This document shows positions 7,527 through 13,269 of a DNA stretch of 13,269 nt, in pieces. The stretch spans positions 1-13,269 of the forward strand of contig NZ_JAKDJU010000083.1 in assembly GCF_030453725.1 (NCBI RefSeq), in the 5' to 3' direction. The stretch is from Brevibacterium picturae. GTDB taxonomy: Bacteria; Actinomycetota; Actinomycetes; Actinomycetales; Brevibacteriaceae. Made by a program: the position numbers and the translations under genes. Under the pieces are notes generated by a model, which saw only the letters and a program-made list of their open reading frames with translations, was not told the origin of the DNA and made no database searches. The stretch's first letter is position 1; each line of letters opens with the position of its first letter.

Positions 7527-8276
7527 ATGACTGATAACTCCGCGACCACTGGCAGCTCCGACGTCTCTTCCGGTGCGTCTGCCTCGTCTGGTGGCACCGC
7601 GTCGGCGAAGGAGATCGGCGTGATCGATCGCAGTGCCGCGATCCTCACGGCACTGCAGGACACCCCGATGTCCGCCGCCGAAGTATGCCGTCGCCTGGGC
7701 TACTCCAAGTCCACGACCTACCGGCTGCTGGCGGACCTGCGCACCCACCGATTCATCGTCCGCGACACCAACGGGCTGTTGCGCCTGGGACCGTTTCCGG
7801 GACGTCGCAGCATCGCGACGACGAACTCGGTGCTCGAGCATTTGCGAACCCTGACCAGTGAATCTGTGCAGCTGTGGGTTCGTGTCGGGGAAGATCGGGT
7901 ATGCGTGCGCAACGTCGAGGCCGACCATGAACTCCGCGTCTCCCGCAGCGTCGGCACGGTCCTCCCTCTCGTCGACGGCGGATCCGCCGCGTTGGCGCTG
8001 TGCGGGCCGGGCAATCCGCAGGAGTTCTACGCCACGAAGCAGGCACGGGTGAAGGGAACCGCCTCGGCGAGCGTGGCCTTCACCGTCGGGGGAGCCATCC
8101 TTGCATTGTGCGTGTCCTACCCATTGACGAGGGAGCCTGACAACGTCGCCGGCGCCTACCGGTCTCTGCTGGGTCAGGCCGCGGTCGAGCTCAAGGCGCT
8201 GCTCGAGGATAGCGAAGAGTTCGCAGTGCTCAGGGATATCGCGCGGTTAGCGTTGGGAGCACGTCGGTCTGAATGA
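7527..8276 (+). CDS. IclR family transcriptional regulator, shortened effector domain
   Basis: The 249-residue product is an IclR-type regulator and probably controls the upstream transport and CoA genes, since it begins 11 bases after tctA. The start at 7527 has only a weak purine run (7515-7520). Residues 1-28 form a Ser/Gly/Ala-rich tail not normally seen. The winged helix-turn-helix spans about 31-84, with AAEVCRRLGYSKSTTYRLLA as the recognition region. The effector-binding domain follows, but the stretch around VKGTASASVAFTVGGAILAL (176-193) looks about 15-20 residues shorter than usual: the conserved segment carrying E-x(3)-G and APV is absent between SVA and the GGAILAL strand. Either the ligand pocket is altered or ligand response is lost. 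The regulator identity is firm; the target is inferred from position. Confidence 0.85.
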   Translation: MTDNSATTGSSDVSSGASASSGGTASAKEIGVIDRSAAILTALQDTPMSAAEVCRRLGYSKSTTYRLLADLRTHRFIVRDTNGLLRLGPFPGRRSIATTNSVLEHLRTLTSESVQLWVRVGEDRVCVRNVEADHELRVSRSVGTVLPLVDGGSAALALCGPGNPQEFYATKQARVKGTASASVAFTVGGAILALCVSYPLTREPDNVAGAYRSLLGQAAVELKALLEDSEEFAVLRDIARLALGARRSE

Positions 8277-8400
8277 GGGGTGGTTCGGGCATGAGGTGCT
8301 GCTCGGCCACGAGGATCAGTCCGGTCAGGAAGAGCAGATCCTCAAGCAGCTCCCTGTATTCGAGCCTGCTGATCCGCTCGGTTGCGGCCCCGCCATGTAG

Positions 8401-8493
8401 AGCACCATACCCGATGCGGCGATGGGTACGAGTACGGGTGCGATTCCCAGCAGTCCGGGCGTGGGCAAGCATACGATCTATCGGCGGTGGCCC
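8401..8493 (+). pseudogene. TetR-type DNA-binding domain remnant
   Basis: Directly after a stop codon (8398-8400), this frame reads STIPDAAMGTSTGAIPSSPG and then GVGKHTIYRRWP. DAAM, TSTGAI and GVGKHTIYRRWP match the usual order of a TetR N-terminal helix-turn-helix, in which a longer helix normally stands between DAAM and TSTGAI, so about ten residues seem deleted. No ligand-binding domain follows; the frame passes straight into an FMN reductase sequence. There is no ribosome site before the ATG at 8422. It is therefore called a fragment left by gene loss. The 124 bases before it (8277-8400) hold nothing assignable on the plus strand. Confidence 0.55.
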
Positions 8494-8936
8494 GCGATCG
8501 CCGAAGATCTTGCGGAGCGCATAGCGGCTCTGACAGGCGCGGATACCGGTTCGACCATTGAGCTCGCCGAGGTGACCGACGAGATTTTCGAGTGGGAGTC
8601 GTCCAAGCTGAGCGCGCTCACCGACCAGCTGCAGACTTCGACCTACGCCGTGATCGCGACGCCCACGTACAAGGCTAGCTACACCGGCCTGCTCATGGCG
8701 TTCCTTGACCGCTGCGACGCCGGTGGACTGCGATCCCGGTCTTCACCATCGGTTCGCCCGCACATCAGCTGGCCGTGGATTTCACGCTGAGGCCGCTCCT
8801 CGTGGAACTTGGCGCCAGTGTTCCCACAGCTGGTCTTTCATTCCCGACGGCGAAATTCGACGAGCGCGCTGCGATTCTCGATGAGTGGGTGGAGAAGCAA
8901 GCTGGCTATCTGCCGGGGGTGAAGGCCCGAGCCTGA
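8494..8936 (+). pseudogene. NAD(P)H-dependent FMN reductase, truncated and frameshifted
   Basis: In frame with the TetR fragment the sequence reads AIAEDLAERIAALTG, then ATPTYKASYTGLLMAFLDR, the flavin-binding signature of SsuE/MsuE-type FMN reductases. Around 8727-8733 the frame changes by one base: the original frame runs to a stop at 8788-8790, while the frame beginning at 8733 continues the same family with IPVFTIGSPAHQLAVDFTLR, PLLVELGASVP and a natural stop at 8934-8936. A deletion of one base (or an insertion of two) explains this. The first 15-20 residues, which hold the phosphate-binding start of the flavodoxin fold, are missing at the TetR junction. Both defects make a working enzyme unlikely. 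The intact protein would supply reduced flavin to a two-component monooxygenase. Confidence 0.75.
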
Positions 8937-8975
8937 TCTCCCGGCACAGGGGCGTCGGGGCTCCGTGCCGGGAGA
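8937..8975. terminator. Bidirectional terminator-like hairpin
   Basis: TCTCCCGGCAC (8937-8947) and GTGCCGGGAGA (8965-8975) are perfect reverse complements, an 11-bp GC-rich stem with a 17-base loop. It begins at the first base after the FMN reductase remnant's stop and ends ten bases before the stop of the minus-strand ABM gene. No T-run flanks it on either side, which is common for actinobacterial terminators. The convergent position supports termination of both units. Confidence 0.75.
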
Positions 8976-8983
8976 CCAGCAGG

Positions 8984-8995
8984 GGTCAGCTGACC
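8984..8995. repeat. 12-bp perfect palindrome at ABM gene stop
   Basis: GGTCAGCTGACC reads the same on both strands and overlaps the stop codon of the ABM gene (complement of 8986-8988). It lies nine bases from the terminator hairpin. It could add to the 3' end structure, or it may simply be coincidental in coding sequence. Confidence 0.4.
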
Positions 8996-9315
8996 TGAAG
9001 CTCACCCATGGCGTCCCAGCCCTCACCGTCGATCTGGCGAGAGATGATCTTCGGAGTGGACACGAGGGCGCTGTTCATCGGTCCGCCGTCTGCGGTCGCC
9101 TTCTGGAAGTGGTCGGACTTCACATGCGCTTCGGCAGCGTCGTCATCGAAGGCTTCGACGAGCACGTACTCATTGGGATCGTCGAGGCTGCGTGACCAGT
9201 CGAACCATTTGTTTCCCGGTTCGGCTCGCGTCGCCTCGGTGAACTCCTTGGTGATCTGCGGCCATTCCTCGGCCTTCTCGGGCTTGACCTGGAACTTGAC
9301 GACGATGAAAATCAT
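8986..9315 (-). CDS. ABM-domain putative quinol monooxygenase
   Basis: The 109-residue product has the length and pattern of the dimeric alpha-beta barrel (ABM, YgiN-like) family, which includes cofactor-free monooxygenases acting on quinols. It opens with strand MIFIVVKFQVKPEKAEEWPQ, followed by the helix region FTEATRAEPGNKWFDWSRSL, then EYVLVEAFDDDAAEAHVKSD with the HVKSDHF helix start that typifies the fold. The start at 9315 was chosen because the domain begins there, with a moderate purine-rich site (AGAGGA) upstream; a longer frame from 9567 lies inside the SDR gene and is spurious. It follows the SDR by 61 bases on the same strand and is probably cotranscribed. The family is diverse and some members have no shown oxygenase activity, so the substrate is unknown. 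Confidence 0.8.
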   Translation of the reverse strand: MIFIVVKFQVKPEKAEEWPQITKEFTEATRAEPGNKWFDWSRSLDDPNEYVLVEAFDDDAAEAHVKSDHFQKATADGGPMNSALVSTPKIISRQIDGEGWDAMGELQVS

Positions 9316-9376
9316 CTGGATCCTCTCTTCTCTGTGTGACGATGGCTGATTCGGTCGGTGCTGATTGGGGTGCTGC

Positions 9377-10162
9377 TCAGGAGAACTGCATGCCGCCGTC
9401 GACGAGCATGGTCTGGCCGGTGATGTAGTCCGAGTCCTCGCTGGATAGGAACGACACGAGGTTCGCGACATCCTCGGGAACCGATACACGTCCGAGAAGG
9501 ATGTCTCCCGCGTACTTCTTGATCGCCTCTCCCTTGGCCAGTCCCTCCTGCTCTCCGAGCTTCTCATCGATGAGGTCCCACATCGAAGTGCCGACGATTC
9601 CCGGTCCGTAGGCGTTGACGGTGATCCCGTGTTTCGCCCATTCCATCGCGGCGCCCTGCGTCAGTCCGCGCACAGCCCATTTGGTGGCCGAATAGGGTGA
9701 GAGCAGTGCGAACGGGCGGAAGGCGACGATCGATGCAGCGCCGATGATCTTTCCGCCGTTGCCCTGTTCGATCATCTGCTTGGCAGCGGCCTGGTAGGAC
9801 AGGAATACGCCGGTGATGTTGACGTTGAGGATCTTTTCGAAATCCTCTTTCGAGTAGTCGATGAGGGGTTCGACCTGAGCGATGCCGGCATTGGCCACGA
9901 AGACGTCGAGCTTTCCGCCCACCTCGACGGCGGTAGCCACGAGTGCTTCCACCGAGGCCTGATCGGTGACGTCGACCTCGGCTCCGGTGGCCTTGCCGCC
10001 GGCGGCTTTGATGGTCGCTGCCGTCTCCTGTACTCCCTCCTGCATTGTGGGAAGGTCTGCCACGATGACGTGGTGTCCATCGGCGCCGAGGCGCTGTGCG
10101 ATGCCCTGTCCGATTCCCCGTGCTGATCCAGTGACGACAGCGACGCTGGTGGTCGTGCTCAT
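9377..10162 (-). CDS. Short-chain dehydrogenase, acetoin/diacetyl (2,3-butanediol) reductase-like
   Basis: The 261-residue product is a classical NAD(P)-dependent SDR, most like acetoin reductase/2,3-butanediol dehydrogenase. The start has an ideal AAGGAG (complement of 10170-10175) seven bases upstream. The cofactor motif TGSARGIG is at 11-18, NAG at 91-93 (in VANAG rather than the usual NNAG), and the catalytic set is N115, S144, Y157 and K161 in PYSATKWAVRG. Subgroup features are YGPGIVGTSMWDLIDE (185-200), LGRVSVPEDVA and the C-terminal DSDYITGQTMLVDGGM, all shared with the butanediol dehydrogenase group. D36 after the second strand favours NAD over NADP. It is first in a unit with the ABM gene, behind an IclR gene. 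Other vicinal diols or hydroxyketones are equally possible substrates. Confidence 0.87.
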   Translation of the reverse strand: MSTTTSVAVVTGSARGIGQGIAQRLGADGHHVIVADLPTMQEGVQETAATIKAAGGKATGAEVDVTDQASVEALVATAVEVGGKLDVFVANAGIAQVEPLIDYSKEDFEKILNVNITGVFLSYQAAAKQMIEQGNGGKIIGAASIVAFRPFALLSPYSATKWAVRGLTQGAAMEWAKHGITVNAYGPGIVGTSMWDLIDEKLGEQEGLAKGEAIKKYAGDILLGRVSVPEDVANLVSFLSSEDSDYITGQTMLVDGGMQFS

Positions 10163-10226
10163 GGTTGTGCTCCTTCGTATCTCGTCGTTGAGTAAGCACG
10201 ATCATTCTGTGCACGAGCGAGCCCAG

Positions 10227-10256
10227 GAGAATATGGTCCTTCTCATGTGGCGAGAA
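10227..10256. promoter_or_regulatory. Candidate operator in the SDR promoter region
   Basis: Between the second IclR gene and the SDR there are three alternating elements: GAGAA (10227-10231), TTCTC (10240-10244) and GAGAA (10252-10256), with spacers of 8 and 7 bases, so two overlapping inverted repeats. On the minus strand, TATTCT (complement of 10228-10233) could be a -10 box for the SDR, and the operator would then lie between or over the core elements. GAGAATA also occurs at 11073-11079 in the regulator's own upstream region. The symmetry is seen; binding by the IclR protein is inferred. Confidence 0.4.
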
Positions 10257-10265
10257 ACTTAGGCC

Positions 10266-10284
10266 GCCGAGGTGGGGAGTCGGC
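10266..10284 (-). terminator. Weak hairpin after the second IclR gene
   Basis: GCCGA (10266-10270) pairs with TCGGC (10280-10284) around a nine-base loop, three bases past the regulator's stop codon on the minus strand. The stem is only five pairs and no T-run follows. It may partly terminate iclR transcription before the SDR. Confidence 0.3.
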
Positions 10285-10287
10285 TTC

Positions 10288-11046
10288 TCAGCGGGCACCG
10301 CCGCGCAGGTACCGCGAGCACAATCCCGCGTGCTCGCGCAGTGCGGTGTCGAATGTCTTCGCGCGTCCCGTCGCCTTGCTCGAAGGAGTGCTGATCGCGA
10401 TGGCTCCGACCTGCATGCCTGTGCCGTTGTGGACGGGCACCGCGGCGCAGGTCTGGCGCGGCAGGAACTCGTCGTGTTCCCAGGCGATGCCGCGTGTGGC
10501 CACCTCGTCGAGATGGGTGTCGAGCAGGTCCCTGCGTACGATCGTGTGCGGTGTGAGCACGGGCATCCCGCGGGCATCGAGATACTCGGTGCGCTGCGTC
10601 TTCGGCATGGCCGAGAGCAGGATCTTGCCGAAGGCGGTGGCATGTGCAGCCTCGTTGAAGCCGAAGCGAAGCGGGCGGAGGCGGGGATGCTTCTCGCAGT
10701 CGGAAGAGTAGGTCAGCAGGACGTCCGACCCCCGGTAGATCGCAAAATAGGCGGCCGTGCCCAAGCTGCGATGCAGCTCATCGGTGATCTGACGGATGGG
10801 CTGAGGAGCTACGAGACGCTGCTGGAACGACAGTCCGAGTTCAAAGCACTTCGGTCCGAGTTCGAAACTCTTGTCTTCCTTCAGGTAGACGAGGTAGCTG
10901 CAGTCTTCGAGCTCGTGGAGCAGGCGATAGACGGTGGGCAGAGGGATCTCGAGACGGTCGGCCACGGTCTTCGCTGAGGCGCTTCCAGAGGAGGACACCG
11001 CCTCAAGCACGGAGAAGACCCTGTTGATGACGGTGCTGTTCGACAT
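10288..11046 (-). CDS. IclR family transcriptional regulator (second)
   Basis: The 252-residue product is a full-length IclR regulator. The start at 11046 is preceded by GGAG (complement of 11052-11055) at five bases; an upstream ATG at 11106 would add 20 residues without conserved sequence. The winged helix-turn-helix covers about 6-64, with ASAKTVADRLEIPLPTVYRL as the recognition unit. The effector domain follows, with typical HATAFGKILLSAMP (135-148), RGIAWEHDEF (185-194) and the AAVPVHNGTGMQVGAIAIS (201-219) strand, all of which are complete here in contrast to the first IclR protein. It lies between the SDR-ABM genes and the divergent GMC genes, so it is the obvious candidate regulator of one or both. 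Its ligand cannot be predicted. Confidence 0.92.
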   Translation of the reverse strand: MSNSTVINRVFSVLEAVSSSGSASAKTVADRLEIPLPTVYRLLHELEDCSYLVYLKEDKSFELGPKCFELGLSFQQRLVAPQPIRQITDELHRSLGTAAYFAIYRGSDVLLTYSSDCEKHPRLRPLRFGFNEAAHATAFGKILLSAMPKTQRTEYLDARGMPVLTPHTIVRRDLLDTHLDEVATRGIAWEHDEFLPRQTCAAVPVHNGTGMQVGAIAISTPSSKATGRAKTFDTALREHAGLCSRYLRGGAR

Positions 11047-11183
11047 TCGCGCTCCAGTGTTTATCGTCTCGTGAGAATAAGGATAGTGCTCGGTGGTCCA
11101 GTTCACATAAATTGCCTATGACTGGTTCGGCAATGGTGCCCGGATCCCCCGGGGCATCAGCAGAGGAGCAAAGGAGCACCCAC
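11047..11183. promoter_or_regulatory. Divergent promoter region between iclR and the GMC operon
   Basis: These 137 bases must hold promoters for both directions. TCTC-GT-GAGA at 11067-11076 is a compact inverted repeat running into GAGAATA (11073-11079), a word also present in the SDR promoter region at 10227-10233. The stretch 11102-11121 is AT-richer than its surroundings and may hold a plus-strand -10 box, but no -35/-10 pair with proper spacing is convincing. The plus-strand ribosome site AAGGAG is at 11171-11176. Confidence 0.45.
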
Positions 11184-11759
11184 ATGGCATTCCCTGCCAA
11201 ATTTCCGTCGCTGAACGCGATGGAGATGACCGATGAGGCCCGACAGACTCTTGTCAGAGTGCTGAGAGTGGCATTCCCACACGAGAATTTTCCCGATGGA
11301 CCCTATGAACGGACCGCCGACAAGATCCTCGTCGAAGCCGACGCTGAGACCTGGTTCCGGGTGGCACTGATCCAGGGTCTGCAGTCACTTGATCAGCTCT
11401 CGGACAAGAGCTTCTGCTCACTCAATGACGACGAAGCACTGCGGGTGCTGCGCCGCGTCGAAGGCACGGAGTTCTTCGGATTCGTTCGCCGCACCGCGGC
11501 ACTCGGCCTCTACGACGACGAAGAGGTGTGGGAGATCCTGGGCTACCAAGGACCGTCGTTCGACCTCGGCGGCTATGTCCATCGAGGATTCAACGATCTG
11601 GACTGGCTGCCCGAACCGCGCATCCTCTATCCGGAGGGCGAGGACCTGCCGGAACTCGGCCCAGGTGCGCACCTGGGACCGCAGACGGTCAACGTGGCAG
11701 ACGAATCGACGAATCAGCCGAGCGCTGAGCAGGCCGACATGGGCGAGGTGAAGAGATGA
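11184..11759 (+). CDS. Gluconate 2-dehydrogenase subunit 3-like small subunit
   Basis: The 191-residue product resembles the small subunit (gluconate 2-dehydrogenase subunit 3 family) that partners membrane or periplasmic GMC dehydrogenases. The start at 11184 has AAGGAG (11171-11176) seven bases upstream; an in-frame ATG at 11112 lacks one. Residues 15-120 are mostly helical, beginning MTDEARQTLVRVLRVAFPHE, with FFGFVRRTAALGLYDDEEVW (97-116) then LGYQGPSFDLGGYV and DLDWLPEPR (138-146). The tail after 150 is acidic and probably disordered. Family members often bear a Tat signal that carries the GMC partner across the membrane; none is present here. Its stop overlaps the GMC start. The pairing with a GMC gene is the strongest support for the call. 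Confidence 0.72.
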   Translation: MAFPAKFPSLNAMEMTDEARQTLVRVLRVAFPHENFPDGPYERTADKILVEADAETWFRVALIQGLQSLDQLSDKSFCSLNDDEALRVLRRVEGTEFFGFVRRTAALGLYDDEEVWEILGYQGPSFDLGGYVHRGFNDLDWLPEPRILYPEGEDLPELGPGAHLGPQTVNVADESTNQPSAEQADMGEVKR

Positions 11760-13269
11760 TGGCAGCGAAACCAGCGTCCGGTGGCAGTGTCACCGGCTAC
11801 AGCATTGACCAGACCGAAGAAGCGGTCGTCATCATCGGGTCAGGTGCCGGTGGCGGCACACTCGCGTATGAGCTGACGGCCAAGGGAATTCCCGTCGTCG
11901 TCCTCGAAGCAGGTCCCCATCTGGGACATGACGATTACGTCAACAACGAATGGGAAGCGTTCAACCAGATGGCCTGGCTGGATCCGCGGACGACGACCGG
12001 ATCGTGGCGAATCGCGCAGGACTTCCCCAACCTGCCGGCATGGATCGTCAAAGCCGTCGGAGGCACGACGACCCACTGGTCCGGAGCCACCCCGCGTTTC
12101 AAGAATCATGAGTTCCGTGCCCGCAGCGCCTATGGACGCATCGAGGGAGCCAATCTCCTCGACTGGCCGATCACGCTCGAAGAGATGGCTCCGTACTACG
12201 ACCGAGCCGAGAAATCGATGGGTTCGACTCACGTCCACGGACGTCCGCCCCTGCCGGCGAACAACAACTACAAGGTCTTCGCCAACGGTGCGAAAGAGGT
12301 CGGGTACCGCTACTACGCCACTGGCCCCTATGCCACCAATGCCGAGGAATACGATGGGCGTCCCGCTTCGATCCAGGATGGTTTCAACTTCCAGGGAGAC
12401 AAGAACAAGTCGAAATGGTCGACCCTGGTCAGAGAGATCCCACGAGCAGCGGAGACGGGCCTGCTCGATCTCCGTCCCGATTCTCAGGCTGTCCAGATCA
12501 CCCATGATTCAGAAGGGAACGCCGACGCCGTCCTCTACCTCGACGGGGAAGGAAATCTGCAGCGTCAGGCCGCCAAACTGGTGTGCGTGGCCGGAAACTC
12601 GATCGAAACGCCCAGGCTGCTGCTCCTCTCGGGCACACCGAGCTTCCCCGACGGGCTCGCGAACTCCTCGGGACAGGTGGGGCGAAACTACATGCGCCAC
12701 CTCACCGGGACAGTGTGGGGGCACTTCGACAAGCCTGTGCGAATGTACCGGGGCGAGACCATGGCCGGCGTCATCGCCGATGAGTCGATCCACGATCCCG
12801 ACCGCGGATTCGCAGGAGGCTACTACATGGAGACGATCGCACTGGGCCCGGCCTTCATGTCGGCATTCGTCGAGCCCGGCGCCTGGGGTCCTGACTTCGC
12901 CGCGCTCATGGATCGCTACCTCAACACGGCCGGCATGTGGATCGTCGGAGAGGACCTGCCGCAGGAGTCCAACCGGATCACACTGAACACCACGGTCAAG
13001 GATCAGCACGGTCTTCCCGTACCGAACGTCCACTACGACGATCACGTCAACGACCTGGCCATGCGCGAACACGGCTACGCTGCAGGTGAGAGCGTCTACC
13101 GGGCGGTCGGGGCACAGACCTCGCATCGGACACCGCCGTATCCGTCGACGCACAATCTGGGCACCGCGAGAATGAGCGAACGACCTGAGGACGGCGTGGT
13201 CGACAAATGGGGTCGCTCCCATGATGTGAAGAACCTCTTCATCTCCGACGGTTCGGTCTTCACCTCAAG
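11756..13269 (+). CDS. GMC family FAD-dependent oxidoreductase, partial
   Basis: This gene is open to the right edge (504 codons plus two bases). It starts at ATG 11756, overlapping the small-subunit stop as ATGA; the ATG at 11759 is an equally possible start. The product is a GMC-type flavoprotein that oxidises an alcohol or sugar hydroxyl. Visible are the FAD dinucleotide-binding motif VVIIGSGAGGG (24-34) with VVVLEAGP at the second strand, KAVGGTTTHWSGATPRF around 100-116, GNSIETPRLLLLSG near 280-293, and the C-terminal block THNLGTARM with the likely catalytic H466, then HDVKNLFISDGSVFTS. Only a few residues should be missing. No signal peptide or haem-binding CxxCH is seen. The sequence is closest in style to gluconate/sugar dehydrogenase large subunits, but the substrate is open. 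Confidence 0.9.
   Translation, partial: MMAAKPASGGSVTGYSIDQTEEAVVIIGSGAGGGTLAYELTAKGIPVVVLEAGPHLGHDDYVNNEWEAFNQMAWLDPRTTTGSWRIAQDFPNLPAWIVKAVGGTTTHWSGATPRFKNHEFRARSAYGRIEGANLLDWPITLEEMAPYYDRAEKSMGSTHVHGRPPLPANNNYKVFANGAKEVGYRYYATGPYATNAEEYDGRPASIQDGFNFQGDKNKSKWSTLVREIPRAAETGLLDLRPDSQAVQITHDSEGNADAVLYLDGEGNLQRQAAKLVCVAGNSIETPRLLLLSGTPSFPDGLANSSGQVGRNYMRHLTGTVWGHFDKPVRMYRGETMAGVIADESIHDPDRGFAGGYYMETIALGPAFMSAFVEPGAWGPDFAALMDRYLNTAGMWIVGEDLPQESNRITLNTTVKDQHGLPVPNVHYDDHVNDLAMREHGYAAGESVYRAVGAQTSHRTPPYPSTHNLGTARMSERPEDGVVDKWGRSHDVKNLFISDGSVFTS

Noticed and set aside
9564..10643. Minus-strand open frame of 359 codons spanning the SDR and IclR genes
   Set aside because: It crosses the intergenic region and lies in a different frame from two well-supported genes; a shadow frame.
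11840..12505. Minus-strand open frames opposite the GMC gene, with another at 12509-13222
   Set aside because: The plus strand carries a continuous GMC protein with FAD and catalytic motifs through this whole stretch.

Overview
The window is GC-rich throughout, with G or C strongly preferred at third codon positions, purine-rich Shine-Dalgarno sites and a lipoprotein-type solute receptor. This points to a high-GC actinobacterium. The gene content would suit a Brevibacterium-like soil or skin organism, but no marker gene fixes the genus. It reads as an accessory catabolic region rather than core genome.

Left part (1-8276). A partial minus-strand gene with a Gly/Gln-rich N-terminus ends at the left edge. 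A 425-base divergent spacer follows, then a plus-strand series: a family III (CaiB/BaiF) CoA-transferase (507-1754), a 40-bp tandem repeat and spacer, an HMG-CoA-lyase-type DRE-TIM metallolyase (2078-2998), a second family III CoA-transferase overlapping it by 8 bases (2991-4223), a complete tripartite tricarboxylate transporter tctC-tctB-tctA (4322-7515) and an IclR-type regulator (7527-8276). The tight spacing from 2078 onward argues for one transcription unit. The simplest reading is uptake of a carboxylate by the Tct system, activation to its CoA thioester by a CoA-transferase, and retro-aldol (Claisen) cleavage by the lyase. That fits a 3-hydroxy-3-methyl di-acid such as 3-hydroxy-3-methylglutarate or citramalate.

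Middle (8277-8995). This stretch holds gene debris. A TetR-type DNA-binding remnant runs in frame into an NAD(P)H-dependent FMN reductase remnant that has lost its N-terminus and carries a frameshift. It ends in a strong inverted repeat that probably terminates transcription from both sides.

Right part (8986-13269). Three minus-strand genes encode an ABM-type monooxygenase (8986-9315), an acetoin/diacetyl-reductase-like SDR (9377-10162) and a second IclR regulator (10288-11046). Divergent from these is a plus-strand pair: a small protein resembling gluconate 2-dehydrogenase subunit 3, and a GMC-type FAD oxidoreductase cut by the right edge. Neither product of the pair shows an export signal. 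The regulator's position suggests that it controls the SDR-ABM unit, the GMC unit, or both.

All functional calls come from motif recognition by eye. No similarity search was run.
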